A stretch of DNA of 64,000 nucleotides from Chitinophaga sp. S165 (lineage in GTDB: Bacteria; Bacteroidota; Bacteroidia; Chitinophagales; Chitinophagaceae), in the NCBI RefSeq assembly GCF_003182155.1, contig NZ_QGTG01000001.1, positions 974,390 through 1,038,389 on the forward strand, written 5' to 3'. Numbering within the stretch: position 1 is the stretch's first letter; every line of letters starts with the position of its first letter. Positions 57,347 through 64,000 of this stretch are shown one piece after another. The notes beneath the pieces were generated by a model, which saw only the letters and a program-made list of their open reading frames with translations, was not told the origin of the DNA and made no database searches. A program made the translations under genes and the position numbers.

Positions 57347-58186
57347 ATGAAACCCAGATTTCTGGTACTTGTAATCCTCCTAATGACAACACATTTGCAA
57401 ATGAATGCACAGCAAGCAAAAAACGGAAACTATGCCACAGTGAATGGTTTAAAGATGTACTATGAGCTCCACGGTAAAGGCATGCCACTGGTATTGCTAC
57501 ACGGCGGCGGCTCTACTATTGAGTCCAACTATGGCCGTGTTCTGCCAGACCTTGCAAAGACACATCAGGTAATTGCCGTAGAGTTACAGGCGCACGGACA
57601 TACACCGGATATTGACCGGCCGTTAAGTTTTGAACAGGATGCGGATGATGTGGCGGCACTGTTAAAACAACTGCATATTGAAAAAGCAGATATTATGGGG
57701 TTCAGTAACGGAGCTACCACTTCATTGCAGATCGCTATCCGTCATCCCAAACTGGTCAATAAACTGGTACTTGCTTCAGCCCTTTACAAACGGGAAGGAA
57801 TGCCTGATGGTTTCTTCAAAGGCATGGAGCAGGCTACGTTCGATCAAATGCCGCAACCATTGAAAGATGCTTACCTGAAGGCCAATCCTGATCCTAAGGG
57901 GCTGGACGCTATGTTTCACAGGGATGTAGCAAGAATGGTGAGCTTTAAAGATATCAGCGATGAGCAGATTAGAAATATCCAGGCGCCAGCCCTGGTTATT
58001 AACGGCGATAGAGAAGTCATAAAGGCAGAACATGCTTTTGCCTTATCCCGTGTGTTGCCGCATGGCCAACTGGCCATATTACCTGGCGGACATGGAGATT
58101 ACATCGGGGAGATCTGTGCGCCTGACAGGAACAGTAAAATACCAGCGCTTGTTGTAGGGATGATCAACGAATTCCTCAAGCAGTAA
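57347..58186 (+). CDS. Exported alpha/beta hydrolase
   Basis: A protein of 279 residues with signal peptide FLVLVILLMTTHLQMNAQQA. The fold is clear from LVLLHGGGSTIESN (oxyanion region), the nucleophile elbow GFS120NGAT and PALVINGDREVI with the acid; the histidine is in GGHGDYIG. It resembles 3-oxoadipate enol-lactonase/epoxide-hydrolase-like enzymes, but its export argues for another role. Substrate unknown. A stem-loop follows the stop. Confidence 0.9.
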   Translation: MKPRFLVLVILLMTTHLQMNAQQAKNGNYATVNGLKMYYELHGKGMPLVLLHGGGSTIESNYGRVLPDLAKTHQVIAVELQAHGHTPDIDRPLSFEQDADDVAALLKQLHIEKADIMGFSNGATTSLQIAIRHPKLVNKLVLASALYKREGMPDGFFKGMEQATFDQMPQPLKDAYLKANPDPKGLDAMFHRDVARMVSFKDISDEQIRNIQAPALVINGDREVIKAEHAFALSRVLPHGQLAILPGGHGDYIGEICAPDRNSKIPALVVGMINEFLKQ

Positions 58187-58195
58187 AAAATAAGG

Positions 58196-58219
58196 AAGCC
58201 GGCAAGAAATTGCCGGCTT
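58196..58219 (+). terminator. Stem-loop after the alpha/beta hydrolase gene
   Basis: AAGCCGGCAA pairs with TTGCCGGCTT around a GAAA tetraloop, 9 bp after the stop. The following T-run is weak, so it may be a terminator or a 3' stabilising hairpin. Confidence 0.7.
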
Positions 58220-58402
58220 ATTGCGTGACTAGCTAAAAAAGGTCAACAATACTGTGCTTGGTAAATGATTGTCTACCTGGGAACATTACCAATAGTCATT
58301 TTGAGGGATCTCTTGGTGTAATTGTATCAGGGATTCATTAGCGATAATAAAAACCAACCAACTTAAATAATATGTTTACTCATCTGTCATATCACTCATT
58401 AC

Positions 58403-59530
58403 TTAGTGAAGCAATGACAAACGATATATACCATTTTCTTTAGAATACTTAAGACCGTTTGCCTGTGCATAACGCTCAATGAAAACCTCAACAGGCTGAT
58501 CACGATCTATTACAGCGGCAGTCCGTCTTCCCTGGATCGCATCATCAAATTCAACTTTCTCACCGTAATACCTTGCCACTGCCTTTTCGATATCTTCTAC
58601 TCCTGCATCGGGTAAATCGATCATACGGCGTTTCCATTCCATGATAGCAGTAGTATCGGATAGCTGCGCCCGCAACTGATCATTTATATATACAGCCTCC
58701 TGGCCGGGTTTAAGATGTACGCTTTGTTGCCGTCCGTTCACATTGATACTGCCAGTTATTAATGAGATCTGCAGCGGCTTTTCATTATAATATGCCCTGA
58801 CATTAAAACTGGTGCCTAACACCTCTACGGTTTCATTGCGTAAATGAATAATGAATGGCTGACTGGCATTTTCCTTTACCTCAAAGAATGCTTCTCCACT
58901 AAGTGAAACCTCCCGTTTTCCGTTTCCAAAACCCGGATGCCAGCTAAGCACTGAACCTGAGTTCATATGTACAAGTGTACCATCACTCAGTCTTATTTTA
59001 TATTCTCTGTCCCAGGGCACGATAAGCTTAACCGCCTCAGTTTTACCTACAGCCCCGGCAATTGAAATTGTTTTATCCCCGTTATATGTAAATAGTTCGT
59101 CTGTATTTATTTCACCATGCTGCCCACTCAGCGCTATCACTTTCTCGTCAAGATCTAACCATACATTCTGTCCTTTCCCGAATAAGGCTTCCGTTCCGTT
59201 ATCCCGTCCGGAAAAGTAGAACACGGCAAAGAAAGCGCCCACCATACATGCTGCAGCTACTGATACTGCTATGGTAAACATCCGGCGTACGCGTCCCCGT
59301 GTATGCAAGCGGGCATTTCCCAATTCAATGATCTTTTCTGCAGAAGTGTTCCTGACTTCACTGATCTCTTTCATTTTAGGCTCCAGGACCTTATGCATAT
59401 TTTCGGACAGTACTCTTACATCCGAAGAACTTTTCATCAACTCCTCTAGCTCCGCACGTTCTTCGTCCGTAATAGACCCGGTTATTTCGGCAATTATGAG
59501 GGCTTCTGTTTTCAAGTTCCTGTTTTTCAT
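58403..59530 (-). CDS. FecR-family anti-sigma factor
   Basis: About 375 residues. A short cytoplasmic part (EALIIAEITGSITDEERAELEEL) is followed by one transmembrane helix (FTIAVSVAAACMVGAFFAVFYF). The periplasmic FecR domain comes next, with VPWDREYKIRLSDGTLVHMNSGS and EVSLSGEAFFEVKENASQPFIIHLRNETVEVLGTSF-like blocks. The C-terminus has a DUF4974/STN-like domain (VEDIEKAVARYYGEKVEF). It should hold the ECF sigma factor, encoded 10 bp upstream, until the TonB receptor signals. The frame upstream of 59530 overlaps the sigma gene's end and is not used. Confidence 0.94.
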   Translation of the reverse strand: MKNRNLKTEALIIAEITGSITDEERAELEELMKSSSDVRVLSENMHKVLEPKMKEISEVRNTSAEKIIELGNARLHTRGRVRRMFTIAVSVAAACMVGAFFAVFYFSGRDNGTEALFGKGQNVWLDLDEKVIALSGQHGEINTDELFTYNGDKTISIAGAVGKTEAVKLIVPWDREYKIRLSDGTLVHMNSGSVLSWHPGFGNGKREVSLSGEAFFEVKENASQPFIIHLRNETVEVLGTSFNVRAYYNEKPLQISLITGSINVNGRQQSVHLKPGQEAVYINDQLRAQLSDTTAIMEWKRRMIDLPDAGVEDIEKAVARYYGEKVEFDDAIQGRRTAAVIDRDQPVEVFIERYAQANGLKYSKENGIYRLSLLH

Positions 59531-59540
59531 GGTTATACTT

Positions 59541-60149
59541 TTATAGACAAGACTGCAAGAAGAAATAGATGAAAAGAAATAAACTTTTTTTTGAAGGACC
59601 TTTCCCCTTCTTTCCCGCAAGTTTTGGCCTGATGGATTTCAGGACATTCTGTACCTGCGTTTTTAAGGTTGTTTCCGACACTCCGGCCTGGGCAGCAGCT
59701 TCTTTATAGCTCATCTGCCGGAAAAAGATCATTTCAAACGCTTTCCTGCTCTTTGGAGGAACTTTCTTCAACAGTTGTTTAATTTCCAGTGTAAGTTCAC
59801 TGTCTTTATCGGCAGACGGCTGCAGCGTCAATTCCGGTTCGGCATCTTCTGCATACTTCTGCTTCCTTAAAGCATAACGCTGATTTTTCTTAAGCTTGTT
59901 GGTGCAAAGATTATGGGTAGCGGAGATAAGATAGGTACCCAGATCGCCGTGGATATTCAGGGAAGCTCTTTTGGTCCATAACCTGATAAACAATTCCTGC
60001 ATTACGTCTTCGGCATCGTCCATATTTTCCAGACGGTAATAAGCATATGCCTTGACATTTGTCCTAAATAGCTCAAAAATGCGGGCAAACTCTGTCTCAT
60101 CTATCTTATCAAACCTTATATTCAGTCTAGCATTCTCAGTTTGTCGCAT
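59541..60149 (-). CDS. ECF-family RNA polymerase sigma factor (FecI-like)
   Basis: A protein of 202 residues. Sigma region 2 covers about residues 20-90 (ENMDDAEDVMQELFIRLWTKR), and region 4 covers about 125-185 (PPKSRKAFEMIFFRQMSYKEAAAQAGVSETTLKTQV). It belongs to the Bacteroidota SusC/SusD-linked ECF group. The last 15 residues are hydrophobic (FLFIYFFLQSCL), unusual for a sigma factor. It is paired with FecR and divergent from the STN-domain SusC gene, giving the classic surface-signalling trio. Confidence 0.94.
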   Translation of the reverse strand: MRQTENARLNIRFDKIDETEFARIFELFRTNVKAYAYYRLENMDDAEDVMQELFIRLWTKRASLNIHGDLGTYLISATHNLCTNKLKKNQRYALRKQKYAEDAEPELTLQPSADKDSELTLEIKQLLKKVPPKSRKAFEMIFFRQMSYKEAAAQAGVSETTLKTQVQNVLKSIRPKLAGKKGKGPSKKSLFLFIYFFLQSCL

Positions 60150-60502
60150 ACTAGTGGGATTCTTTCATCGTTACAAAATGTTGACAGCGCCAATTGCGTA
60201 CAGCCTACCCGTGAATCTAATTGTCTTGGGATTATCATAAGATTCCGGAAGAAGGATTTAGTCAAGGGAAAGTGTACTAAATTACTTATTATCGTTATGA
60301 TAATAAAATTATAGCAACTCCAATGACCGGTTTACATGTTATGAAAGGATTTACCACAACGGATTTCAGTTAATTCATATTTTTTTTCGACATAAGTAGC
60401 GCCCAAAAAAACACAACTTTGATTCATCTGCTTGGTTAATTAATATTGTCTACCCGCGGGAAGCAATACCAACGTATTAAAAAACAACTTACACTAGCTA
60501 TT
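60150..60502. promoter_or_regulatory. Divergent promoter region with an AT palindrome
   Basis: This gap lies between the ECF sigma gene and the STN-domain SusC gene. TTATTATC (60286-60293) and GATAATAA (60299-60306) form an 8-bp inverted repeat that could be an operator. No gene is visible. The promoter used by the adjacent sigma factor is expected here but cannot be pinned down. Confidence 0.45.
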
Positions 60503-63500
60503 ATGCAACTTTTTAAGAGGCATGCCAGCATATTATTCCTCATGCTATTATTTCAGTTGTTATTATATTTTCCCACTGCAGTTATTGCGCAGCAACCATC
60601 ATCCCAATCCATTGTACTGGTTACTTTATCTTTAGATAATACCCCATTACACATCATATTTGACCGCATTAAACAACAAACAGGACTCTATCTCTTTTAC
60701 TCCAAAAACGATCTTGCTGATGACGAGCTATATGATGTACACGCGCTGAATGAGCCGGTAGAAACGCTCATTGACCGCCTTGTAAGTAAGAAAGGCTTTT
60801 CCTGCAGGCGGGAAGGCAATACAATCCTTATCAACAGGGACCCGCGACTGCCGGTTACCGGTCCCGCTACAACGGAACCTTCCACCGACGCTACAAATAA
60901 AAGAATTTACCGCCTCCAGGGACAGGTGAAGGATAGTTTGGGGACACCCTTACCGGGAGCTACTATCTGGATAAAAGGAACTGATAAAAGGTATAGCTCT
61001 AAGGAAGACGGAGCGTTCTTCATTTCATCCACCGTTCCCCATCCCGTATTACAGATAAGTTACACCGGCTATGCTACACAGGAATACAACGTTCCGGACC
61101 CGGATGCGGCCATCAGTGTTACCCTCAATAAGTCACTCAGCCACCTGGACGAAACGATCATTGTCGCTTATGGTACAACCTCAAAACGGTTGAACACGGG
61201 GAACGTTGCCAGTGTAACGGCTGTCGATATAGAAAAATATCCGGTAGCGAATCCTCTACTCGCGCTTCAGGGCAGAGTGCCGGGGTTAACGGTTTACCAG
61301 TCAAGTGGTGCGCCAGGTACGCCTCTGGATATCCGTCTTAGGGTACAGAACTCATTCTTGAGTAACAATGAGCCACTTATTGTAATTGACGGTATTCCAA
61401 TACCTGCTGGGAATCAGCGTATCAATCTTCTTACTACCCAGCCCAATGGTAGTGTAGGATTGCTCTCCAGTCTTAATACAATGGACATTGCCAGTATCGA
61501 AATATTGAAGGACGCGGATGCTACCGCCATTTATGGTAGTCGCGGGGGAAATGGCGTTATCCAGATCACTACCAAAAAAGGAACGGCAGGTAAAATAAAG
61601 GTCACTGCAGATTATATGCAAGGCTTCACTCAGATCAGCAAAAAGCTTTCCCTGCTCGATACCAAACAATACCTGGAAGTCAGGCGTGAAGCTTTCCGGA
61701 ATGACAACATCACGCCCAATAACGACCCTGGTACTCCAGGCTATGCCTTTGATATCTACTCCTGGGATACTACAAGGTACACTGACTGGCAGAAGTGGCT
61801 AGTTGGAGGGACTGCTCCTGTCAGGAGGGCCAACATCTTCATGTCGGGCGGGAATGCGACTACGCAATTAATGCTGGGTGCAGGCTATTACCGGGAAGGT
61901 ACAGTATATCCGTCAGATATGTCCTTTCTCAGAGGCAACGCCAGTCTTTCCGTAAATCACAGGTCAGAAAACGGTAAACTCAGAATAGGGCTGTATTACA
62001 ATTATGCTAAAGACAAGAATGAGATGTTTAATGCGCCTTTATTTGCCCTTTTACTTCCACCTAACGCACCACCTGTATATGATGCAAATCATCAACCTGT
62101 CTGGATTGAAGGAAATGAGCCATTCCAAAATCCTTTGGCAGAATTCTTCAAGCGTTATATACATAAAAAGGAAAACCAACTACTTAATCTGCACGCAGCA
62201 TATTCTATCCTGGATAATCTTTGGGTTAAACTAAACCTCGGGTATAACAGCACAGACGCTGCTGAAACTCAGATCATTCCTAAAGCCTCACTGAATCCCT
62301 ACCTCGTAGACGATATAACTGGCGCGGCTTCGTTCGGCAACAATACTTTCAAAAGTTATCTCGCAGAACCGCAGGCAGAATATCATCGGGGGCTCGGTGA
62401 CGGTGAACTTACAATAATGGCAGGAGCATCCTATCAGTATACGACCAACAATACCTTTTTAATTAAGGGACAAGGTTATACTAATGACGCATTGCTTTAT
62501 TCTATCGACGGAGCGGCTGTCATCTCTGGTAAACAAACAAACCGCATTGAATATAAATATGGCGCTGTCTTTGGCAGGGCCACGTATAAACTTAGAAACA
62601 AGTATATTATTAATCTATCCGGACGACGGGATGGAAGCAGTAAATTCAGCCCTGAAAACCGCTACAGTAATTTCGGAGCTATTGGCGCCGCCTGGATCTT
62701 TTCAGAGGAACCCCTTATAAAATCGTCATTGCCATTCCTGAGTTTCGGGAAACTGCGTACAAGTTTTGGTGTTACCGGTAACGACCAGATAGCCGACTAT
62801 AAATATCTCGATACATGGTCAGCTACCCTTAACCCCTATCAGGGCATAACACCTATGTCTCCCGATGCGCTTTACAACCCTAATTATAACTGGGAAAGGA
62901 CTAAAAAACTGGAAACTGCTCTGGAACTGGAATTTTTCAAAGACCGCCTGGTGACGTCCATCGCCTACTTCCGGAATAGAAGTGACAACCAGCTGCTAGA
63001 TTATAAATTACCGTTTCAGACGGGCTTTGGAAGCATTTTAAGAAATTTTGACGCGTTGGTGCAAAGCAGCGGCTGGGAATTCGCTCTTAGCGGCGACATC
63101 GTAAAAACAAAGTCATTCACTTTAAATGCCGCAGTTAATCTCAGCATTCCCAGAAACAAACTGCTCCGTTTTGTCAACCTCGACAGCTCTTCGTATAACA
63201 GCAGATATGTTATAGGCCAATCGCTGAATGTACTTAACAAGTTTCAGTCCACGGGTGTTTCTCCCGACAACGGACTTTTCTCCCTGACGGACGAAGATGG
63301 CAATGGCCGCTATGATGCTGCAGACTATAAAGTGATAGGCAGTCTCGATCCGAAATACCATGGCGGCATTCAACTGAACATGCGATATAAACAACTCAGC
63401 CTTTCAGTGTTGGGAGATTTTAGAAAACAGCTGGTACCTAATTCTCTTTACAGTACATATCTCAACGGCTTATTCCCTGGATTACCAGGTAATCAGCTGG

Positions 63501-63844
63501 ACCTCGTACTTGACCGTTGGCAACAAAAAGGAGATCAGACAAGGTACCCCAGATATTCAACAAGACCAACGGGAGACGTCTATACCACAAAAACCAATAT
63601 TCTATTGTCTGATGAAGCTTATTCCGACGGCAGCTTTTTCAAGTGCAGGAACGTTAGTGTCACTTATACGATAAATTTTGACAAGAACAAGGAAAAGACC
63701 ATTGCAAAAATTATTTTCTTCTGCAATGCACAAAATTTATTCACCCTTACCGGTTATAAAGAAGGCGATCCCGAAACGGCTGGCATATTCTCGTTACCAA
63801 CACTCAGAACAATAACCGGAGGAATGCGAGTCTCAGTACGATAA
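60503..63844 (+). CDS. SusC/RagA-family TonB-dependent transducer with N-terminal STN domain
   Basis: About 1113 residues. A signal sequence (ILFLMLLFQLLLYFPTAVIAQQ) precedes an STN/secretin domain (PLHIIFDRIKQQTGLYLFYSKNDL...GNTILINRD). A carboxypeptidase-like domain (LQGQVKDSLGTPLPGATIWIKG), a plug (DETIIVAYGTTSKRLNTGNV) and a long barrel follow. The STN domain contacts FecR across the periplasm, so this receptor both imports a ligand and signals to the FecR/ECF pair encoded divergently. The ATG at 60503 precedes the signal peptide; a TTG further upstream is not needed. Ligand unknown. Confidence 0.93.
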   Translation: MQLFKRHASILFLMLLFQLLLYFPTAVIAQQPSSQSIVLVTLSLDNTPLHIIFDRIKQQTGLYLFYSKNDLADDELYDVHALNEPVETLIDRLVSKKGFSCRREGNTILINRDPRLPVTGPATTEPSTDATNKRIYRLQGQVKDSLGTPLPGATIWIKGTDKRYSSKEDGAFFISSTVPHPVLQISYTGYATQEYNVPDPDAAISVTLNKSLSHLDETIIVAYGTTSKRLNTGNVASVTAVDIEKYPVANPLLALQGRVPGLTVYQSSGAPGTPLDIRLRVQNSFLSNNEPLIVIDGIPIPAGNQRINLLTTQPNGSVGLLSSLNTMDIASIEILKDADATAIYGSRGGNGVIQITTKKGTAGKIKVTADYMQGFTQISKKLSLLDTKQYLEVRREAFRNDNITPNNDPGTPGYAFDIYSWDTTRYTDWQKWLVGGTAPVRRANIFMSGGNATTQLMLGAGYYREGTVYPSDMSFLRGNASLSVNHRSENGKLRIGLYYNYAKDKNEMFNAPLFALLLPPNAPPVYDANHQPVWIEGNEPFQNPLAEFFKRYIHKKENQLLNLHAAYSILDNLWVKLNLGYNSTDAAETQIIPKASLNPYLVDDITGAASFGNNTFKSYLAEPQAEYHRGLGDGELTIMAGASYQYTTNNTFLIKGQGYTNDALLYSIDGAAVISGKQTNRIEYKYGAVFGRATYKLRNKYIINLSGRRDGSSKFSPENRYSNFGAIGAAWIFSEEPLIKSSLPFLSFGKLRTSFGVTGNDQIADYKYLDTWSATLNPYQGITPMSPDALYNPNYNWERTKKLETALELEFFKDRLVTSIAYFRNRSDNQLLDYKLPFQTGFGSILRNFDALVQSSGWEFALSGDIVKTKSFTLNAAVNLSIPRNKLLRFVNLDSSSYNSRYVIGQSLNVLNKFQSTGVSPDNGLFSLTDEDGNGRYDAADYKVIGSLDPKYHGGIQLNMRYKQLSLSVLGDFRKQLVPNSLYSTYLNGLFPGLPGNQLDLVLDRWQQKGDQTRYPRYSTRPTGDVYTTKTNILLSDEAYSDGSFFKCRNVSVTYTINFDKNKEKTIAKIIFFCNAQNLFTLTGYKEGDPETAGIFSLPTLRTITGGMRVSVR

Positions 63845-63859
63845 TTTAAATGATTAAAC

Positions 63860-64000
63860 ATGCGAAATACCTTTATTAAGCATAGCGCCAAACAGCTTTT
63901 ACTAATAATAGTCATCTACTATTGTTCCTCCGGCTGCAATAAGATACTTGATGTGGATAATCCAACCGACAAGATTGTAGGCGACGACTTATTTAAAGAT
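63860..64000 (+). CDS. SusD/RagB-family lipoprotein, cut by the window edge
   Basis: The first 47 codons are visible. A lipoprotein signal ends in YYCSSGC, followed by NKILDVDNPTDKIVGDDLFKD, a typical SusD beginning. It starts 13 bp after the STN-SusC stop and is its expected partner. The rest of the gene lies outside the window. Confidence 0.85.
   Translation, partial: MRNTFIKHSAKQLLLIIVIYYCSSGCNKILDVDNPTDKIVGDDLFKD

Noticed and set aside
1-64000. tRNA, rRNA, insertion sequences and prophage genes
   Set aside because: Reading both strands I found no transposase, integrase or phage structural motif and no convincing tRNA or rRNA; a dedicated tRNA scan was not possible.

Overview
The window is about 64 kb of a Bacteroidota chromosome. 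Repeated SusC/SusD pairs, FecI/FecR regulation, a C-terminal type IX secretion sorting domain, many glycoside hydrolases and a GH19-GH18 chitinase point to a soil Chitinophaga-like bacterium (Chitinophagaceae). The genus is inferred from gene content. I see no rRNA, tRNA, insertion sequence or phage gene.

Layout. (1) 1-4222: housekeeping and hypothetical genes. These include a 98-bp near-perfect palindrome, a royal-jelly/yellow-family lipoprotein, two tandem YetF-like membrane proteins each carrying a zinc ribbon, and a small exported cysteine-rich protein. (2) 4257-13101: a defence island. A 1227-residue Cas13b with two R-x4-H HEPN motifs overlaps by 8 nt a small one-helix membrane protein of the Csx28 type. 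A CRISPR array of about 22 repeat units follows (type VI-B2). No cas1/cas2 is present. A frameshifted hypothetical gene, an uncharacterised gene and a Septu-like pair (PtuA ATPase and PtuB HNH nuclease) come next. (3) 13127-29740: a glucuronoxylan utilisation locus with mannonate dehydratase, a GH3 enzyme, SusD, SusC, a LacI regulator, GH67 alpha-glucuronidase, an SDR oxidoreductase and an acetylesterase. Three copies of a CAACCGATT operator core link the regulator to susC and GH67. (4) 29757-33165: SemiSWEET sugar transporter, serine hydrolase, DUF3606 protein and ROK glucokinase. (5) 33591-41743: a multidomain GH19-GH18 chitinase with SusC/SusD, read as a chitin locus. (6) 42135-44111: a small exported protein and a TlpA-like protein that has lost both catalytic cysteines. 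(7) 44255-53881: a uronic-acid polysaccharide locus with two lyase-family enzymes, two lipoproteins, SusD and SusC. (8) 54595-58186: carboxylesterase, SDR and alpha/beta hydrolase. (9) 58403-64000: FecR anti-sigma, ECF sigma factor, an STN-domain SusC and the start of a SusD cut by the window edge.

The most notable element is the type VI-B2 locus. Its repeats are identical only at the Cas-proximal end and decay strongly with distance, yet several diverged repeats keep complementary ends and internal stems through paired changes (for example GTTG/CAAC becomes GCTG/CAGC or GCCG/CGGC). This suggests a slowly acquired or no longer growing array whose old repeats were selected for RNA structure rather than sequence.
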